A DNA stretch of 64,000 nt from Pelagerythrobacter marensis (GCF_001028625.1 NZ_CP011805.1:1-64000), one strand, 5' to 3'; numbered from the stretch's first letter, positions 8,258-19,143 are shown. Program-made: numbers and translations. Notes: a model not told the origin generated them from the letters alone.

Positions 8258-8883
8258 TGTTCGTCTTCCGCCCCGGCGACCCACGCCTGCAACCATTCGT
8301 GTTCCCACATCGCCTCCATATAGGCGCCGGCGAAGCCGGGGACCGCGATCCCATATGTGATGAAGCGCGAAACGAGCGGGGCGTAGAACACGTCCGCCGC
8401 GCCGAAGGTGCCGAACAGGAACGGCCCGCCCTGGCCGAACCGCGCGCGCGCCTCTGCCCAAAGCTGCAGTACGCGCACGATATCATCGCGCGCGGCGTCG
8501 CTCAGTTGCACGCCATCGAACCGCTTGCGCACGTTCATCGGGCATTCGCTGCGCATCGCCATGTACGAACTGTGCATTTCGGCGACCATCGACAGCGCCA
8601 TGCCGCGCGCGGTATCGTCCTTGGGCCAGAAGCGTTCGCGCCCGACCTTGTCGGCCAGATAATCCATGATCGCCAGGCTGTCCCAGATCACGGTTTCGCC
8701 GTCCCACAGCACGGGGACCTTGCCCGACGGCATGATCTCGCCCGATTCGCGCTTGAGCGCGGCCCAGTCGTCGCCGCCGATATTGACCGTCAGCTCCTCG
8801 AACGAGAGGCCCGACTGCTTGAGCGCGAGCCAGGCCCTGAGGCTCCAGCTCGAATAGTTCTTGTTGCCGATAATCAGCTTCAT
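8218..8883 (-). CDS. Glutathione S-transferase family protein
   Basis: A 221-residue GST with an N-terminal thioredoxin-like domain (MKLIIGNKNYSSWSLRAWL, cis-Pro in GKVPVLWDG, then the ESxxI-like DSLAIMDYL) and an all-helical C-terminal domain. The NYSSWSLR active-site serine pattern matches a bacterial GST subgroup of unknown substrate. It overlaps the S1/P1 gene by 40 bases. ATG 8883 is the only start that fits the domain. Confidence 0.88.
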   Translation of the reverse strand: MKLIIGNKNYSSWSLRAWLALKQSGLSFEELTVNIGGDDWAALKRESGEIMPSGKVPVLWDGETVIWDSLAIMDYLADKVGRERFWPKDDTARGMALSMVAEMHSSYMAMRSECPMNVRKRFDGVQLSDAARDDIVRVLQLWAEARARFGQGGPFLFGTFGAADVFYAPLVSRFITYGIAVPGFAGAYMEAMWEHEWLQAWVAGAEDEQWIIEQYETAPRV

Positions 8884-9011
8884 GCGCGCCCACCTTGCTT
8901 GCCGCGCGGAACTAGGGGCTTGGCGATGGCAAGTCGAGGGCGAAGCGGTGTGTGGCACCGTTCGGATTCGTTTTCATTCGGGTCGGTGCCGCTTCAGCCT
9001 TGCGACAGCGC

Positions 9012-9926
9012 CTAGCCGAACTTGTCCGCCTTGCGCTTGCCGAAGCGCATGTCCCCCTCCAGCCGGGCGCGCAACTGGGAATAGAACGCTTCGAGAAAAG
9101 CCCGTTCGTCGCCGTGCCCGGGGTTCCAGCCGATCTTGCGGCAGATCGCTTCATGCACCGATGCCAGGGTTTCCGGCTTGTCGTCGCGCAGGACGCGTTC
9201 CAGCGTCTGCAATTCGTAGGTGCCGTATATCGACAGCTCCGCATCGCCGAAGCGGTATTCCGCCCCGGTGACTGCGCTGGCCCCTTCGCGCGCCGCGCCT
9301 TCGGCCGACAGCGCACCGGCCAGCTTGGCCCGCGGCGCTTCGACCACCCATGTGCCCGCGATCAGGTCGCCGGCGCGCAATGCGTCGCGATTGAAGCAGG
9401 GAAACAGGACGAAGATGAGGAACCACGCCGCTGCGGCCAGCCCGGCCATGCCCATCGCGCCGCTGGGCGCGTTGAGCAGGAAAATCAGGGGCAGGAACAG
9501 CTCGATATCGCGCAGGAGGTTGCGCGCGACCACGGCCTCCGGCGTCAGGCGTCCGCCGCCTCGCGCAGCGACGCGGATTCCGGCGGCACGCTTGCCCAGC
9601 GTCGCGCCGCGCGGCCCCATTTCCAGGATCATGAAGTATCCGTTCCACAGCAGGAACCAGAACAGAATCCAGAACACCGCAAGGAACTCGCTGGCACCGC
9701 TCATTTCGGCGAATTCCCCGCGGAAAAGGCCGCCCGCGATCCAGACCAGCGCCAGCGTGACTCCCAGCCCGACGACGAACATGATGACGAGGTCGAGGAT
9801 CAGCGCACCCGCCCGCGCGCTGCGGCTGGCGACGGTGAACGGCAGGGCGATCCCTTCGGGCGTCACCACATCGCGCCGGCGTTTCGTTCGGTGGGCCAGG
9901 TGGGGGGCCGTCCGTGCAGCGGTCAT
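9012..9926 (-). CDS. RDD-family membrane protein
   Basis: A 304-residue inner-membrane protein with the R-D-D pattern (SARAGALILDLVIMFVV near the N-terminus, LRAGDLIAGTWVV later) and about four hydrophobic spans in residues ~35-190. A soluble tail of ~110 residues follows and ends in lysines. It is the last gene of the MoxR operon; its ATG overlaps the SpoIIM-like stop as ATGA. RDD proteins are proposed transporters, but no substrate is evident here. Confidence 0.85.
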   Translation of the reverse strand: MTAARTAPHLAHRTKRRRDVVTPEGIALPFTVASRSARAGALILDLVIMFVVGLGVTLALVWIAGGLFRGEFAEMSGASEFLAVFWILFWFLLWNGYFMILEMGPRGATLGKRAAGIRVAARGGGRLTPEAVVARNLLRDIELFLPLIFLLNAPSGAMGMAGLAAAAWFLIFVLFPCFNRDALRAGDLIAGTWVVEAPRAKLAGALSAEGAAREGASAVTGAEYRFGDAELSIYGTYELQTLERVLRDDKPETLASVHEAICRKIGWNPGHGDERAFLEAFYSQLRARLEGDMRFGKRKADKFG

Positions 9927-10999
9927 GCAGCGTCCCCGTGTCCCGTGCCCGTGGCGCGCTCGCGGCCATAGGCGAAGAAATAGGCGAGCCAGAACAGAAG
10001 CATCGTCACACCGATCAACAGCCGCCCTTCGGTGCCGAGCAACTGGCGGGGAAAGGCCTCCAGCACGGCGGCGGCAATCAGCATGAAGACGACCCCGACC
10101 ACAACTTGCGCCCCGCGGCGCCCGCTTTCGGCCGCCGCGGCCAGGATCGAGCGGTCGCCGGGAAAGGCCATCGATCGCCCGATATGCAGGCCCGCCGCCC
10201 CCGCCAGCAGGATCGCGAACAGCTCCGTCGTTCCGTGAACACTCAGCCAGGCGGAGAATTCTAGCGTCAGCCCAGCGTCGTGATACAGCCACAGCATTGC
10301 GCCCAGCAGCGCCATGTTGTGCATCAGCAGCATCAGCGATGGGATTCCGAAGGCGAAACCCAGCGCGAATGCGAGGATCGCGACCCCGGCATTGTTGCTG
10401 AACAGATAGGCGGCGAAAGCCGACAGGCCCTGCGCATCCTTTTCCACCTGAAGGCTTTCCAGCAAAACCTCCCGGCTGGCGCCCGGAACCCGCGTATCGG
10501 AAAAGCCCGAGGGGACGAGGGCATAGAACCATTCGCTATCGCGCGTGACCAGCAGCCAGCCGACGATCGTGCCCGCGACCATCACCGCCAGCGCGACGCA
10601 GATGTCGAGCCAGATCGCCCTGACCGCGCGGCTTAATCCGCCGCCTAGGAACTGGCGCAGCCAGGCGATGAACCCCTGACGCGGGCCATAGACCTGGAAC
10701 CAGGCGCGCTGGACCAGGGCATCGAGATAATCGAGCGTTGCCGTGTCGAGCGAGGTTTCGCGCGCGACCGCAAGGCTGGATGCCGCCGTGCGGTAGAGCG
10801 CGGGCAGGGCCAGCACGTCATCGTCCGACAGGCCGCGCAGCCGCCCCTTTTCCATCCGCGTGACGATGGCGTCGAGCCGGCGCCAGTCCCCCTCCCGCTC
10901 CAGCCGGAAACGGTCGGAACGCAGGGCCGCCGCCTCGACATCGGCGGGCGGCGCCACTTCGGCGCTGGAAAACAGGGTCTTGAGTATCGGGGCCTTCAT
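9923..10999 (-). CDS. Stage II sporulation protein M-like (SpoIIM/DUF95) membrane protein
   Basis: A 358-residue protein with a soluble N-terminal part (~100 residues) followed by about six membrane spans, including the family region FGIPSLMLLMHNMALLGAM and SVHGTTELFAILLAGAAG. The organism is not a sporulator; these relatives are regularly found in MoxR-DUF58-RDD operons in Gram-negatives. It overlaps the upstream DUF58 stop and the downstream RDD start by four bases each. Confidence 0.85.
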   Translation of the reverse strand: MKAPILKTLFSSAEVAPPADVEAAALRSDRFRLEREGDWRRLDAIVTRMEKGRLRGLSDDDVLALPALYRTAASSLAVARETSLDTATLDYLDALVQRAWFQVYGPRQGFIAWLRQFLGGGLSRAVRAIWLDICVALAVMVAGTIVGWLLVTRDSEWFYALVPSGFSDTRVPGASREVLLESLQVEKDAQGLSAFAAYLFSNNAGVAILAFALGFAFGIPSLMLLMHNMALLGAMLWLYHDAGLTLEFSAWLSVHGTTELFAILLAGAAGLHIGRSMAFPGDRSILAAAAESGRRGAQVVVGVVFMLIAAAVLEAFPRQLLGTEGRLLIGVTMLLFWLAYFFAYGRERATGTGHGDAA

Positions 11000-12324
11000 C
11001 CAATGGCCTCCGCCCGCTTGATTTCGAGATACCGGTCGATCAGGCGATAGCTGATGCGGTTCCAGGGCGCTTCGATAATATCGACCCCCATCTGGCGCAG
11101 CCGTTCCAGCACCAGCGCGCGCTGGCGCAGCAGGGTATCGGCGGCCACCGCCGTGGCCAGCGCATCCAGCGTGTCGGGCTCGGTGCCGGACAGGCCGGCG
11201 AGATCTTCGTCCTCCATCGTCACGAACAGCACCAGATGCCGGTCGACCAGCCGGCCGATGCTTTCGATCATCAGTTCCGCCCCGGTCGGGTCGGTGAAGT
11301 CGGAAAAGAGCACGATCAGCGATCGGCGCTGAAGGCGCGAGGCGAGCGTCGCCAGCGCCAGGGTGAAGTTCGGTTCCTGCGCGTGATAGTCCAGCCCGGC
11401 GGCGGCCCGCTGGAGCCGGTGGAAATTGCGCGAATCGCCGATGAAGGGCGTCGACAGTTCGGGCCGCTGGGCAAAGCCGAACAGGGCCACCCGGTCGCCG
11501 CCCTTCAGCGCGACATAGCTGGCGGTCAGCGCGGCGGTCACCGCCCGGTCGATGCGCGGCAGACCGCCCACGGCCTCGCACATCGCCTGCCCGCAGTCGA
11601 AGGCGAAAACGATCTGGTTGTTGCGTTCGCTTTCGTTCTCGCGCGCATAGAGGCGGGTGTGGCGCGCGCTCGCCTTCCAGTCGATCCGGCGGCGATCCAT
11701 GCCCGGTTCGTATTCGCTCAGCGCCTCGAACTGCGTGCCTTCGCCGCGCAGGCGGCGGGCGATCAGGCCGAACTGGGCATCGCGCAGAAACGTCTGGAGT
11801 TCGGGGCTGCGCACCGGCGCCAGATCGGGCCAGACGCGCACTTCGTCGTCCAGCGGATGATCCGCCTGCCGCGCGCCCAGCCCGAGCGGGCCGGTCCAGC
11901 GCAGCCAGACCCGGCTGACTGCCGCCGTTCCCCGGCGCGAAGGCGTAACCTCCGCCGATCCCTGCCACACGCCGGTGCCCTGCGCGACCGGCGCGGCGAA
12001 ACGCACGCTTCCCGCCGGGTCCAGCCGCGGGTCCAGCGCCAGTGCAATGTCGACCGGTGCCTGCGATGCCCGCCCGGAAATTTCCGCGATGGCCAGCAGG
12101 GTCAGCGGCTCGCCCACTTCCGCATCGGCGGGAACGTGGATGCGCCAGTCGATCAGCCGCCCGGCCAGAACCCCGTCGAGCAGGACGATCACCAGCAGCG
12201 CCGCCCCCGCGGCGGGCGCCACCACCCACGCCTGGGGCGCGGCGGCCGCGATTACGATCGCCAGCGGGGCCGCCAGCGCGGCCAGCAGGGCGGCGCGCGC
12301 GGTGGGGACGATCGGAAACGTCAC
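10996..12324 (-). CDS. DUF58-domain protein
   Basis: It has two N-terminal membrane spans (residues ~10-50), a periplasmic-like segment, then the DUF58 signature EYEPGMDRRRIDWKASARH and a von Willebrand-like C-terminal half with a DxSxS-like FAFDCGQAM. It is 442 residues long. DUF58 proteins pair with MoxR ATPases and are thought to act in assembly or metal insertion, by analogy only. It lies 31 bases after moxR and overlaps the SpoIIM-like gene by four bases. Confidence 0.88.
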   Translation of the reverse strand: MTFPIVPTARAALLAALAAPLAIVIAAAAPQAWVVAPAAGAALLVIVLLDGVLAGRLIDWRIHVPADAEVGEPLTLLAIAEISGRASQAPVDIALALDPRLDPAGSVRFAAPVAQGTGVWQGSAEVTPSRRGTAAVSRVWLRWTGPLGLGARQADHPLDDEVRVWPDLAPVRSPELQTFLRDAQFGLIARRLRGEGTQFEALSEYEPGMDRRRIDWKASARHTRLYARENESERNNQIVFAFDCGQAMCEAVGGLPRIDRAVTAALTASYVALKGGDRVALFGFAQRPELSTPFIGDSRNFHRLQRAAAGLDYHAQEPNFTLALATLASRLQRRSLIVLFSDFTDPTGAELMIESIGRLVDRHLVLFVTMEDEDLAGLSGTEPDTLDALATAVAADTLLRQRALVLERLRQMGVDIIEAPWNRISYRLIDRYLEIKRAEAIG

Positions 12325-12355
12325 CGTGCGCCCCGACCCGGTTGGCAGGGTTTGC

Positions 12356-13314
<959 letters not shown>

Positions 13315-13318
<4 letters not shown>

Positions 13319-14610
13319 CGGACCAGCTTCCTTTCGAGAGACTTCAGCGCGCGCGCCGCGCGCAGGATTTCGTGGGGTTTCCGCGCCTCGTGCAGCGCAG
13401 CGGAGAGCGCGGCGAAAGACGGTGCATCGGGCACGCGCCGGGCAATCGCGCGGTCGAGCGTTTCATCGTCCGCCCGGCGCAAGTGCAGGGCGGCGGCGAT
13501 CCGCTGGCGGGCACCCTCGACATATGGGCCGGTCAGCAGGTGCAGCCGCCGCGTGCGCAGGGTGAAGGCGGCGCTGTTCGCGACCAGCCGCCTCTTGCCG
13601 AACGCGATCGCGCGCGCTTCCGCGAACGGCGGGCCGAAACGGCGGAAGGCGCGCCAGGCGACGACCGCCATCGCCATCAGCAGGCACAGCGTGGCGGCGA
13701 TGAACGGCGGTTCGAAAGCCAGCGTGAGGAGGTTCTTGCTCCGCCCCAGACCATTGAACGTGAGGTCGAATACGATCGAAAGATTCTGCCCCTCCATCGC
13801 GATATCCACAAGCTCGCGCGCCATCAGCGCGCGATCGCGGTCGGCCATCGCGTAATTGTTCAGCAGGTCGGGATCGGCGACGACGATGACGCCCCAGCGG
13901 CTGTGGTCCAGCCCCTCCGGGTCAGCGGGCCGCAATCCGGCTGCTTCGTCGAGCACCGGGTAATAGCCTTCGTCGTCGTAATATCCGGCAAGGATGGTGC
14001 CATCGCTCGCGCTGACCAGCGGGATCATGGTCGCGTTTGCGATCGTCTGGACGTTGTCCGGGTCCGGCATCGCCCCGCGCCGCGAACCCCATTCCCAGTC
14101 GAAACCCTGCCTGCCTTCCAGCGGCCCCCTTTCGATTTCGGTGGCATATTGCCCTGCGAACTGGTCGATCCATCCGGGCTTGCCGGCACCGCCCAGAATG
14201 ACCCAGCCTTCTTCCGCCTCGACCGGCAATTGGGCCGGCGCCTGAAAGGCATACCATTTCGGCAGGACCAGCAGCGTCGGCCCCAGGTGACGCCTCTGAT
14301 CGATCAGGTCCGCGATCTCTTCCCCATCGGCCCCGTGCGGCGGGGTCAGGATCAGCAGGCTCTCGTCGTCGAGCGTCGCTTTGCTGCGCGACAGGGCGAT
14401 TTCATGGCCGTCGCTTTCGAGCATTTCGACCAGGGCGGCATATCCGGTGAGCCCGCGCGACGCGGCATGGCCGCCGCCATCGTTTTCGCCGCTCGACGTT
14501 TCGCCCGCGCCGATGAAATAGAGCGTCGCGACGAACGCCAGCGCCCCGAACAGCAGCATCCCCAGCACGACCCGCGGATTGAACGTGGCGTTCGCCGGAG
14601 CGGCCGTCAT
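13315..14610 (-). CDS. DUF4350-domain membrane protein
   Basis: A 431-residue protein with one N-terminal membrane span (residues ~13-33), a large soluble domain in which a DUF4350-like region contains ESDGHEIALSRS and LLILTPPHG, and a second span near residues 290-310. DUF4350 is usually found in MoxR/DUF58 operons and resembles the GATase-like fold; function is unknown. It overlaps the genes on both sides by four bases. Confidence 0.82.
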
Positions 14611-15308
14611 TCTGCACCTGCCAGCGGTTCGAGTGCGAAACGGGCATAGGCCTCGCGCGCGGCCTGCCAGTCGTCTTCGCCCAGGCTGTGCAGCGCGAAC
14701 AGGCTGCGTTCCACCCGCTCTGCAATCGCGGCGAAGGCCTGGCGCGCCGCGCTGGGCAGGGCGGCCAGGGCGGCCAGTTCGCGCGCGGTGCTGGACGGTT
14801 CCACCCAATCGGGCCGGGCAGCGGCGATCTGCCCCACGCTACGCCTGAGAAGGAGGTGCGTTGCCTGATCGTAATGCCCCTCCGCCGCCAGCCGGTCGGC
14901 ATCTTCCAGCAGCGCGAGCGCCTCTTCACGTTGGGGCGTCCAGGATGGTTCTGCGCCGTTATCCGCGCCCGGCGAACCGCGATCGAACGCGGGAGCGAGA
15001 AGGCGCCAGAGGAGATAGCACAGCAGCGCAATCGCGATCGCCAGCAGGACCCATTTGAACACCGGCCACGACATGCCGAGCGCCCGCCCGACAGGGGCGA
15101 ACAGGTTACTCAGGAACTGGAGCACGCTCTCCAGCCATTCCGGCGGCGGATCGCGTTCGGGAGAAAATTCGAGCGGGGCGTACTGGATCGTCTCGTCCGC
15201 GCGCACGCTTTCCCAGGCGTCCTGCGCCGGTCGCTCGCCGGCGTTCGCGATATCCCCTGCCGAAGTGGTCACCGGGGATGTGGTGGCAGGTCGCGCCGGG
15301 GCGTGCAA
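14607..15308 (-). CDS. DUF4129-domain protein
   Basis: First gene of the operon. It has a proline-rich N-terminus, one membrane span (residues ~85-105, FKWVLLAIAIALLCYLLW) and a helical C-terminal DUF4129 domain with HYDQATHLLLRRSVGQIA and ARELAAL. Only a TTG at 15308 or a GTG at 15272 can start the frame, because an in-frame TGA lies 24 bases upstream of the TTG. pheA ends 22 bases upstream. The role is unknown; it belongs to the MoxR cluster by context. Confidence 0.78.
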   Translation of the reverse strand: MHAPARPATTSPVTTSAGDIANAGERPAQDAWESVRADETIQYAPLEFSPERDPPPEWLESVLQFLSNLFAPVGRALGMSWPVFKWVLLAIAIALLCYLLWRLLAPAFDRGSPGADNGAEPSWTPQREEALALLEDADRLAAEGHYDQATHLLLRRSVGQIAAARPDWVEPSSTARELAALAALPSAARQAFAAIAERVERSLFALHSLGEDDWQAAREAYARFALEPLAGAE

Positions 15309-15329
15309 GTGCGCAGGCCCATTGGCAGG

Positions 15330-16238
15330 TCAGCCGCGCGGGCGGCCCTGGCGATAACTGCCGAGCAGACGCAAGGCCTTGCAGTGAAAGGCAAGTTCTT
15401 CCAGCGCGCGGTCGACCGACGGATCGCCGGGCGCCCCGACGATATCGGCATAGAACATCGTGGCGGCAAAGCTGGCACCCTGCTGATAGCTTTCCAGCTT
15501 GGTCATGTTCACGCCATTGGTGGCGAAGCAGCCGAGCGCCTTGTAGAGCGCGGCGGGCACGTTCTTCACCTCGAACACGAAAGTGGTCATCGCCGTATCG
15601 CCGTCGAAGGCCGCGGGGTCGAGCGGCGCGCGCGACAGGATCACGAAACGGGTGGTGTTGTCGGGCGCGTCCTCCACCCGGTCTTCCACCACCTGCAACC
15701 CGTACAGTTCCCCGGCGAGGCGCGGGGCGATGGCGGAGAGCCGGGGATTGTTCTTCTCCGCAACGAAGGCCGCGGCACCTGCGGTATCGGCATGGCTCAG
15801 CGGCACGATCCCCCGCTCGCGCAGGAACAGCCGCGACTGGCCCAGCGCCTGGGGGTGGCTGTACGCGGCCTCGAACGGGCCGAAGCTGCCATCTTCGTTG
15901 GGTACCGCCATCAGGGCGTGGGTGATGCGCATGAAATGTTCGCCCACAATCGAAAGCCCGCTGTGCGGCAGCAAGAAATGGATGTCCGCCACCCGGCCAT
16001 GCTGGCTGTTTTCGATCGGGATGATGGCACTGCCCGCCCGGCCATCCTTCACTGCCTCCAGCGCGTCTTCGAACCCGAAACAGGGCAGCGGCAGATGGTC
16101 GGGGGCTGCCTCGCACGCCGCACGATGGGAATTGGCGCCGGGGGCGCCCTGGAACGCAATCGCGCGGCTCGGGTCCTGCGCGGCGGCGGCGCGCATCTGC
16201 TCGACCATGGCGAGCGCGGGAGTGGGAAAGCTGTGCAT
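15330..16238 (-). CDS. pheA: Prephenate dehydratase
   Basis: It converts prephenate to phenylpyruvate in phenylalanine synthesis. The catalytic domain shows FQGAPGANSHRA, IPIENSQHGRV and the TRF motif (NTTRFVIL). A C-terminal ACT regulatory domain (residues ~205-285) carries NMTKLES, the phenylalanine-binding ESRP-like site in degenerate form. At 302 residues it is a monofunctional type without chorismate mutase. ATG 16238 was chosen because upstream in-frame sequence looks non-coding. Confidence 0.92.
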   Translation of the reverse strand: MHSFPTPALAMVEQMRAAAAQDPSRAIAFQGAPGANSHRAACEAAPDHLPLPCFGFEDALEAVKDGRAGSAIIPIENSQHGRVADIHFLLPHSGLSIVGEHFMRITHALMAVPNEDGSFGPFEAAYSHPQALGQSRLFLRERGIVPLSHADTAGAAAFVAEKNNPRLSAIAPRLAGELYGLQVVEDRVEDAPDNTTRFVILSRAPLDPAAFDGDTAMTTFVFEVKNVPAALYKALGCFATNGVNMTKLESYQQGASFAATMFYADIVGAPGDPSVDRALEELAFHCKALRLLGSYRQGRPRG

Positions 16239-16361
16239 AGCGGGGCAGCGCGTAGACCGGCGCCGGGGGCACGGCAAGACATATGGCTTGCGCTTGCCGG
16301 GGGTGCCGACTAGAGCGGCGCGCGAAAACCGCCACAACCGTATTCCTCGGATTTTTGACGC

Positions 16362-17024
16362 ATGACCGATCGTTTCAACACCGCCGCCGGATGGGTGCTC
16401 TTCGCAGGGATCGTGGGCCTTGGCCTGTCGAGCGTGAGTTCGCGCTACTTCGCGGCTCATTCCCCGGAAGAAGGGGGCTACCCGATCGAAGGTGCCGCGG
16501 AAGACGGTGACGGGGGCGAAGAAGCGCTCGATATCGGGGCGCTGCTCGCCAATGCCGATGCGACGATGGGCGAAGCGGCGGCGACATCGCGCTGCGGCAC
16601 CTGCCACACCTTCAATTCGGGCGGAGCGGACGGGCAGGGCCCCAACTTGTTCGGCGTCATGGGCACGCCGATCGGCCAGCACGCACCCGGCTTTGCCTAT
16701 AGCGAAGCGCTGTCCGGCCACGGCGGATCGTGGACGTATGAAGACATGTTCGCATGGCTGGAAAGCCCGCGCTCTTTCGCGCCCGGCACGAAGATGAGCT
16801 TCGCCGGCCTTTCCAGCCCCGAAGACCGCGCCAATATCATCCTCTACATGTACCAGAACGGCGGCGGCCCGGCTCTGCCCGAACCGCTGCCGGAAGAAGA
16901 GGAAGCGCCCGAAGGCGGCGAGGCTGCCGAAGACGCGGAAGCCGCTGCCGTTGGCGACGCCGATACGCCGGAAGCGGACATGACCGTTCCGGGCGACGAT
17001 CAGACCAACCCGGTCGGCGAATAA
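16362..17024 (+). CDS. Membrane-anchored c-type cytochrome
   Basis: A 220-residue protein with an uncleaved N-terminal anchor (residues 10-25), a class I cytochrome c domain with heme-binding C78-GT-C81-H82 and axial ligand M145 in GTKMSFAGL, and a C-terminal acidic Glu/Ala/Asp tail of ~50 residues. It resembles the CycM/cytochrome c552 carriers that shuttle electrons between the bc1 complex and oxidases in alphaproteobacteria; the acidic tail is unusual. It is divergent from pheA. Confidence 0.88.
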   Translation: MTDRFNTAAGWVLFAGIVGLGLSSVSSRYFAAHSPEEGGYPIEGAAEDGDGGEEALDIGALLANADATMGEAAATSRCGTCHTFNSGGADGQGPNLFGVMGTPIGQHAPGFAYSEALSGHGGSWTYEDMFAWLESPRSFAPGTKMSFAGLSSPEDRANIILYMYQNGGGPALPEPLPEEEEAPEGGEAAEDAEAAAVGDADTPEADMTVPGDDQTNPVGE

Positions 17025-17064
17025 TAATTCCCTCGTAACAATTCGGGGGCGTTCCGCCGCGCGG

Positions 17065-17730
17065 TTAACCGCGGCCCTTGAACCCCTGCGCCACGACGTA
17101 CCATTCCGACGAACCCTTGCGGCTTGCGGGCGGTTTCGCGTGCTTGACCGTGCGGAAATGCTTCTTGAGCAGCGCCAGCAGCTCGCTATCGGTGCCGCCC
17201 GCCAGAACCTTGGCGACGAAGGCCCCGCCTTCGGCTAGGTTTTCGACCGCGAACCAGGCGGCGGCCTCGACCAGGCCCATCGTCCGCAAGTGATCGGTCT
17301 GCTTGTGGCCAACGGTGTTGGCCGCCATGTCCGACAGCACCAGATCGGGCTCTCCATCGAGCGCGGCGGTCAGCGCGGCGGGTGCCTCGTCGGCCATGAA
17401 ATCCATTTGCAGGATCGTGACGCCTTCGATCGGCTCGACTTCGAGCAGATCGATCCCGACGATCGCCGCCCGCGGCGTCTGCCGGCGCACGGCCTGGCTC
17501 CAGCCGCCCGGCGCGATTCCCAGGTCGACGACCCGGCGAACGCCGCGCAGCAGCCCGAATTTCTCGTCCAGCTCGACCAGTTTGTACGCTGCCCGGCTGC
17601 GGAACCCGTCGGCCTTCGCCTGCCGGACGTAAGGATCGTTGAGCTGGCGTTCGAGCCAGCGGGTGGACGACGCGGTGCGCCCGCGCGCGGTCTTGACCCG
17701 CTTGTCCGGATTGCGGCCTGAACGCGCCAT
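17065..17730 (-). CDS. rlmE: 23S rRNA (uridine-2'-O)-methyltransferase RlmE/FtsJ
   Basis: It methylates U2552 of 23S rRNA (E. coli numbering) using SAM. The K-D-K-E catalytic tetrad is K50, D134, K174 and E209; the SAM site is VVDLGIAPGGWSQ. Its 221 residues fit the family. The ATG shares one base with the stop of the upstream phosphatase gene (TGATG), so the two are coupled. Confidence 0.94.
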   Translation of the reverse strand: MARSGRNPDKRVKTARGRTASSTRWLERQLNDPYVRQAKADGFRSRAAYKLVELDEKFGLLRGVRRVVDLGIAPGGWSQAVRRQTPRAAIVGIDLLEVEPIEGVTILQMDFMADEAPAALTAALDGEPDLVLSDMAANTVGHKQTDHLRTMGLVEAAAWFAVENLAEGGAFVAKVLAGGTDSELLALLKKHFRTVKHAKPPASRKGSSEWYVVAQGFKGRG

Positions 17731-18890
17731 CAGCCGCGCGCCTGCCGGCCGGCCGCGGCTGCGGTTTCGGAGGCCATGAGACTGCGCAGAATGCCCTCGC
17801 GAATGCCGCGATCGGCAACCCCCAGTCGCTCCGCCGGCCAGATGTCCAGAATCGCCTCCAGTATTGCGCACCCGGCAACCACCAGTTCCGCCCGGTCGTT
17901 GCCGATACAGGGCAGCCCGCCGCGTTCCCGGGGGGACATCGCGGCCAGCCGGGCGCTGACAGCGCGCATTTCGGTGGACGGCACGATAAGGCCATCGACC
18001 GCGCGCCGATCATATTGCGGCAGTTCCAGGTGCACGCTGGCCAGGGTGGTCACGGTGCCGCTGGTGCCCAGCAGGCGGATGTCGGTGCCGGTCGCGGCGA
18101 CCGGTGCGATCCGTTCGGCAAAGGCTGCGAAGCTCTCCGAAACGACCCGGCGCATCTCGGCATAACGGGCGCTGCGCACTTCGCTTTCGCCTTCGACCCG
18201 GCCGACCGTATCGGTCAGCGAAACGACGCCCCAGGGCACGCTCTGCCAGTCGAGAATGCGCGGAACGCGCCCGCCCGGTTCGATCAGCACGAGTTCGGTC
18301 GAACCGCCGCCAATGTCGAATATCACCGCCGGGCCTGCGCCGTCTTCCAGCAGGACATGGCAGCCCAGAACCGCCAGCCGCGCCTCCTCCTCGGCAGAAA
18401 TGATATCGAGCACGATCCCCGTTTCCCGCCGCACCCGTTCGATAAAGTCTTCGCCGTTGACCGCGCGGCGGCAGGCTTCGGTTGCGACTGAGCGGGCGAG
18501 GTGGACGTTGCGCCGGCGCAGCTTGTCGGCGCAGACATGCAGCGCACCCAGCGCGCGGTCCATCGCCTCGTCGCTCAGTCGCCCGGATTTGGCGAGGCCT
18601 TCGCCCAGGCGGACGACGCGGCTGAAGGCGTCGATGACGGTGAAATTCTCGCCCGAAGGGCGGGCGATCAGCAGGCGGCAGTTGTTGGTGCCCAGATCCA
18701 GCGCGGCATAGGCCTGGCGGCGATGCGGCTGCCCCTGACGGGAATCGCCGCGACGCGCCGGGCGCTTGCCCGGGGATTTCTTGTCGGTCGGCGCGGGGCG
18801 CTTGTAGCGGAAATCAGCTACTTTGCCGGACGTCTTGCCCTTGTGCGCGCCTGATCTCCTGTCTTTGTCCGGCGGAGAAAGATCCGCCAT
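17730..18890 (-). CDS. Exopolyphosphatase / pppGpp phosphatase (Ppx/GppA)
   Basis: ASKHA-fold phosphatase acting on polyphosphate and/or pppGpp. Phosphate 1 motif ALDLGTNNCRLLI, EEEARLA and phosphate 2 motif FDIGGGSTELVL are clear. At 386 residues it is the short alphaproteobacterial type. The first ~55 residues are a basic low-complexity extension rich in Lys/Arg/Pro. Its stop overlaps rlmE by one base. Confidence 0.9.
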   Translation of the reverse strand: MADLSPPDKDRRSGAHKGKTSGKVADFRYKRPAPTDKKSPGKRPARRGDSRQGQPHRRQAYAALDLGTNNCRLLIARPSGENFTVIDAFSRVVRLGEGLAKSGRLSDEAMDRALGALHVCADKLRRRNVHLARSVATEACRRAVNGEDFIERVRRETGIVLDIISAEEEARLAVLGCHVLLEDGAGPAVIFDIGGGSTELVLIEPGGRVPRILDWQSVPWGVVSLTDTVGRVEGESEVRSARYAEMRRVVSESFAAFAERIAPVAATGTDIRLLGTSGTVTTLASVHLELPQYDRRAVDGLIVPSTEMRAVSARLAAMSPRERGGLPCIGNDRAELVVAGCAILEAILDIWPAERLGVADRGIREGILRSLMASETAAAAGRQARG

Positions 18891-19013
18891 AATCCCAATG
18901 CTTTCTTTATCCTCCCGCGCAAGATCGCGCGGGGACCTGACACGATGCTAGCGCGCGCGCGAGGTGGGGGCAAGCGCGGCACCGGGCCGGTCATGAAGGG
19001 AGCACGCACGGGC

Positions 19014-19042
19014 TTGACCTGAGTGGCGGGTAAAACTAGATG
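19014..19042 (+). promoter_or_regulatory. Promoter of tRNA-Gln
   Basis: A -35 TTGACC at 19014-19019, a 17-bp spacer and a -10 TAGATG at 19037-19042 precede the tRNA by 27 bases. No protein gene intervenes. Confidence 0.55.
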
Positions 19043-19069
19043 CGCCCCCTCGCGAAAGCACTCGCGCAA

Positions 19070-19140
19070 TGCCCCGTCGTCTAATGGTAAGACTACGGAC
19101 TCTGACTCCGTCAATTGAGGTTCGAATCCTCACGGGGCAT
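19070..19140 (+). tRNA. tRNA-Gln (anticodon CTG)
   Basis: A full cloverleaf: acceptor arms TGCCCCG/CGGGGCA, D-arm with TGGTAA, anticodon stem ACGGA/TCCGT with loop CTCTGAC (anticodon CTG, reads CAG), and T-arm GAGGTTCGAATCCTC. CCA is encoded directly after the discriminator base. Its 3' end is the left attachment site of the integrated element, so insertion preserves an intact tRNA. Confidence 0.93.
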
Positions 19141-19143
19141 CCA
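19129..19143 (+). repeat. attL core (tRNA-Gln 3' end)
   Basis: CTCACGGGGCATCCA covers the T-arm end, acceptor strand and CCA of tRNA-Gln. It is perfectly repeated at 40949-40963. The match extends five bases to the left with two mismatches. Confidence 0.9.
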